Of a DNA stretch of 64,000 bases, positions 61,787-64,000 are shown piece after piece. The notes below the pieces were generated by a model. It did not search any database. It saw only the letters and a list, made by a program, of their open reading frames with translations, and was not told where the DNA came from. The stretch comes from Acanthosoma haemorrhoidale (lineage: Eukaryota > Arthropoda > Insecta > Hemiptera > Acanthosomatidae). Position 1 is the first letter of the stretch. Every line of letters begins with the position of its first letter. The position numbers were made by a program, and so were the translations under genes. Location of the stretch: positions 1-64,000 of the forward strand of contig CAKNEZ010000012.1 of the NCBI GenBank assembly GCA_930367205.1, in the 5' to 3' direction.

Positions 61787-63149
61787 GTTGGGGGGAGGGG
61801 CAACTTTGGATACCAAAATGCAATTCTCCGTCCCCGTTTCGAAACTGATCCGGGTCACTAGCAGAAGGCAATGAGAAGGTGAAAGGGCCGAGGGATTTTA
61901 ATGTTATAGAGGGCCAAGCTGAAATTCGACACTTGAAAATAAATTATTGAAAGCAGAAACAATGCAAACAAAAATGGTTTCCCATCAAGCAAATAAACAA
62001 ATGAAATTAATAACTTAAACCTAAATAATTAAGCTTAGCGAAATATTCAGTAAAGCTGGCATGAAAGAAAAAAAAAACACAACATTTGGCAAAGGTAAAT
62101 GTAAATATATTTGCCTTTCATATTTCTTAATTAGCGAATCCTTATATTGAGAAAAGCAGTTTGAAATACAAGGATCAACTAGGCATGATACGGATAGCCC
62201 ATAATAACTTACAGTTTTCTAACAAAAATAACTGATATGAATTTATAAATATAATAAATCTATTACAACAATAAATACATACAGGCATCCAATACTTACA
62301 TAAAACAACAAACACGTGTGTAGGCGCGTCCACAAGCACACATGTATTTAATATATATGAAAATGGTAATAGATAAAAATAATTTTTAGATTAAATAATA
62401 TGGTAGTGTAACCTTAAAATATTATGCTATAATTGGAATGATCCAAGAGACAAACACATTTCATGAGTTTTATAAATTAATCAATTAAATGTCATTCTTA
62501 CATTAAGTGACACATGAAAAGAGATAACAGTTGAGTTAACCAACCTGAATGTTATGCTTTATTTAAAATCCTGTTTCTATTTCTATGTACTATAATTTTG
62601 CATTTTTCAGATTACTAAATAATTTCTAAAGGTGTTCGTGAAAAGAATTTATATTATATACATAAAAACATATGCAGAAAATTAATAATGAATTCGCCTT
62701 ATAACTGGGTTCAAATATTAAATATATATAAATAAATATGATAAATATTGTGACCGATAGACTTTTATAGCCAATGTAAATTAGCGATTGTTTACGCCTG
62801 TAATTCGTTTATTTTATTTATTGAAAAGAAAAAATTATCATTCATTGTTTAAGCCCGAATAAGGGGTCTTGCGCTGACAAGTAATTATCTAACAAAGTAC
62901 CCTCGTAAAATTTATTATTAATTTTAAAGTGTAAATTAGAGATAAATATTTTTTTTTTGTTTAGTTTATATAACGAATTAATAATTATTGATAATATTAT
63001 ACATAAAAACACATGCAGAAAATTAATAATGAATTCGCCTTATAACTGGGTTCAAATATTAAATATATATAAATAAATATGATAAATATAACTAAAAATA
63101 CGCATTATTGACGAAAGCATCAATGGAGCAAGATCCTACAGATTAGTAT
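61787..63149. other. Non-coding region beyond the PolB breakpoint
   Basis: From 61787 ('gttggggggaggggcaac') the sequence no longer matches PolB. It is AT-rich, without genes. A segment of about 95 bp containing 'cagaaaattaataatgaat' and 'aactgggttcaaatattaa' appears at about 62650-62745 and again at 63000-63090 as direct repeats. Confidence 0.6.
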
Positions 63150-63821
63150 TGTTAATAAATAAATAAAGTACAGTACTGATTGACGGCTTCATCGGGTACC
63201 CAAGCTGGCAGCTGGGACACACGCGGCGCTTGTGTTGCTAATAACCGATGGCATCGATGGCAGGTAATCGATTAGTGGTGGTTGAGCGAGTCCTCACTGC
63301 TACGACTTTCAAGACGAACTCATCCGATTACGACCGAGACGAATTGTGATATCGACAAAGCGAAATCGATAGTGAGTGCGATCGATAGTTTGATAGTCCA
63401 AGTGTGAGGAATAGCACCTTCCCGTTCGATAGACTAAGTTGGACAGACGATCGTAGCCCTTCATGAGCCTTATTACAACGTGTACTTTGGCCGTTCACCA
63501 TAAACACTGGACACTGGATTACTCACTAACACTATGATATGAAGGACAATTCACATCTAAATGGACTTAACAATGTAAACAAATGACATTTTTGCACTGG
63601 TTAAACACAACTTATCTTTCAATGAACTGAATTGAATATTTCTCTTTTCTGATAATTAAACTAAAATCTCTCTGCCATCAACAAATCCCCCAATGAAATA
63701 AGAAAACAAAAACTTTACGAGAGAATTTTGAATTGAATTACAATAGGTTAAAACATTTCTTTTTTTTTTTTTTAAAACAAAAAAAAAAAAAAATATTATT
63801 TTAATGTTAAAGGCCTTAACA
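63150..63821 (-). repeat. BEL/Pao 3' LTR at the window's right end
   Basis: On the minus strand it starts TGTTAAGGCC at 63821, directly after a purine tract (GGTGGGCGGTA), and ends TTATTAACA at 63150; about 672 bp. The inner part 63157-63505 also occurs at 12603-12946. The partner LTR would be beyond the window. Confidence 0.7.
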
Positions 63822-63829
63822 TACCGCCC

Positions 63830-64000
63830 ACCAAATTTTAAGTTTAAAATTTCAAGCAGAAGGGGTTTCTTCTTTTTGGGGAAAAAGAGGCGCCAACTTG
63901 GAGACGGGGCGAAGGTATGTCCCACTGGAGTTCTTATTTTTACCACCCGAACAATTCCGTCATTGCCTGGGAGACATTCTATGACCCTACCTATTGGCCA
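63830..64000 (-). CDS. BEL/Pao integrase C-terminus (DUF5641), partial
   Basis: From the window edge the minus strand reads WPIGRVIECLPGNDGIVRVV and then KIRTPVGHTFAPSPSWRLFF. The first segment is the DUF5641 block (compare VESLHPGADGVTRVVTIRN in the other BEL element). The gene continues beyond 64000. The closing residues diverge from the usual 'RPV.KL..L', perhaps through a frameshift. It lies just upstream of the 3' LTR. Confidence 0.8.

Noticed and set aside
1..64000. CRISPR arrays, rRNA genes, complete tRNA genes, riboswitches
   Set aside because: None seen on either strand.

Overview
The window is eukaryotic and almost certainly from an arthropod or a close invertebrate relative. It is AT-rich and intron-capable, and it carries Ty3/Gypsy, Copia and BEL/Pao LTR retrotransposons, an RNase H-bearing LINE with a (TAA)n tail, mariner and Jockey remnants, and a Polinton/Maverick (adintovirus-like) element. 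No host gene could be identified with confidence; the best host candidate is a small signal-peptide ORF at about 9.6 kb. The genus cannot be told from the sequence.

Layout. 1-12.6 kb is mostly AT-rich non-coding DNA with a decayed Jockey-type LINE (1.3-1.7 kb), dispersed and tandem repeats (including a 365-bp tandem duplication at 4.03-4.76 kb) and a dead mariner (12.0-12.6 kb). 12.6-17.06 kb is the right-hand part of a Polinton: the N-terminal half of a protein-primed-type DNA polymerase B, a small spliced gene, two further small genes, the terminal inverted repeat (TIR) and a 6-bp target duplication CCCTCA. 17.06-20.29 kb is non-coding. 20.29-38.89 kb is a nested stack: a 308-bp host repeat unit is split by gypsy-1 (tRNA-Trp primer site), which is split by an endonuclease-only LINE derivative and by gypsy-2 (tRNA-Phe primer site, identical LTRs). 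Gypsy-2 is split by a copia (half-tRNA-iMet primer site), and the copia is split by a truncated BEL/Pao cDNA ending in one LTR plus a copied piece of its tRNA-Ala primer. 39.94-61.79 kb is the left-hand part of the Polinton, interrupted by a 10-kb LINE (49.07-59.11 kb) that itself carries gypsy-3 (50.76-55.57 kb). The window ends inside a further BEL/Pao element on the minus strand (63.15-64.0 kb).

The Polinton is the main biological object. Its left part encodes a BIR-domain protein with predicted lipidation at both ends, a second BIR domain fused to an uncharacterised domain, and a morphogenesis cluster: a phospholipase A2 protein, an adenain-like protease, a penton-like protein, a 51-residue basic peptide and a double-jelly-roll hexon. 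Diverging from this cluster is an ATPase / DUF8207-like / fibre-like / integrase cluster. PolB converges on the integrase. Genes sit head-to-tail with ATGA or zero to one nucleotide stop/start junctions, suggesting translation by termination-reinitiation on shared mRNAs. The polymerase and integrase would copy and insert the element, the capsid genes would package it, and the BIR proteins would act on host cell-death signalling (inference). Many of these genes carry frameshifts or in-frame stops, so this copy looks defective as given; several breaks are in homopolymers and might be sequencing errors.

The two Polinton parts lie in the wrong order (right part at 12.9-17.06 kb, left part at 39.9-61.8 kb), yet they carry matching inverted TIRs and the same 6-bp target duplication. 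That suggests one insertion that was later rearranged (or mis-assembled) as a circular permutation broken inside PolB.
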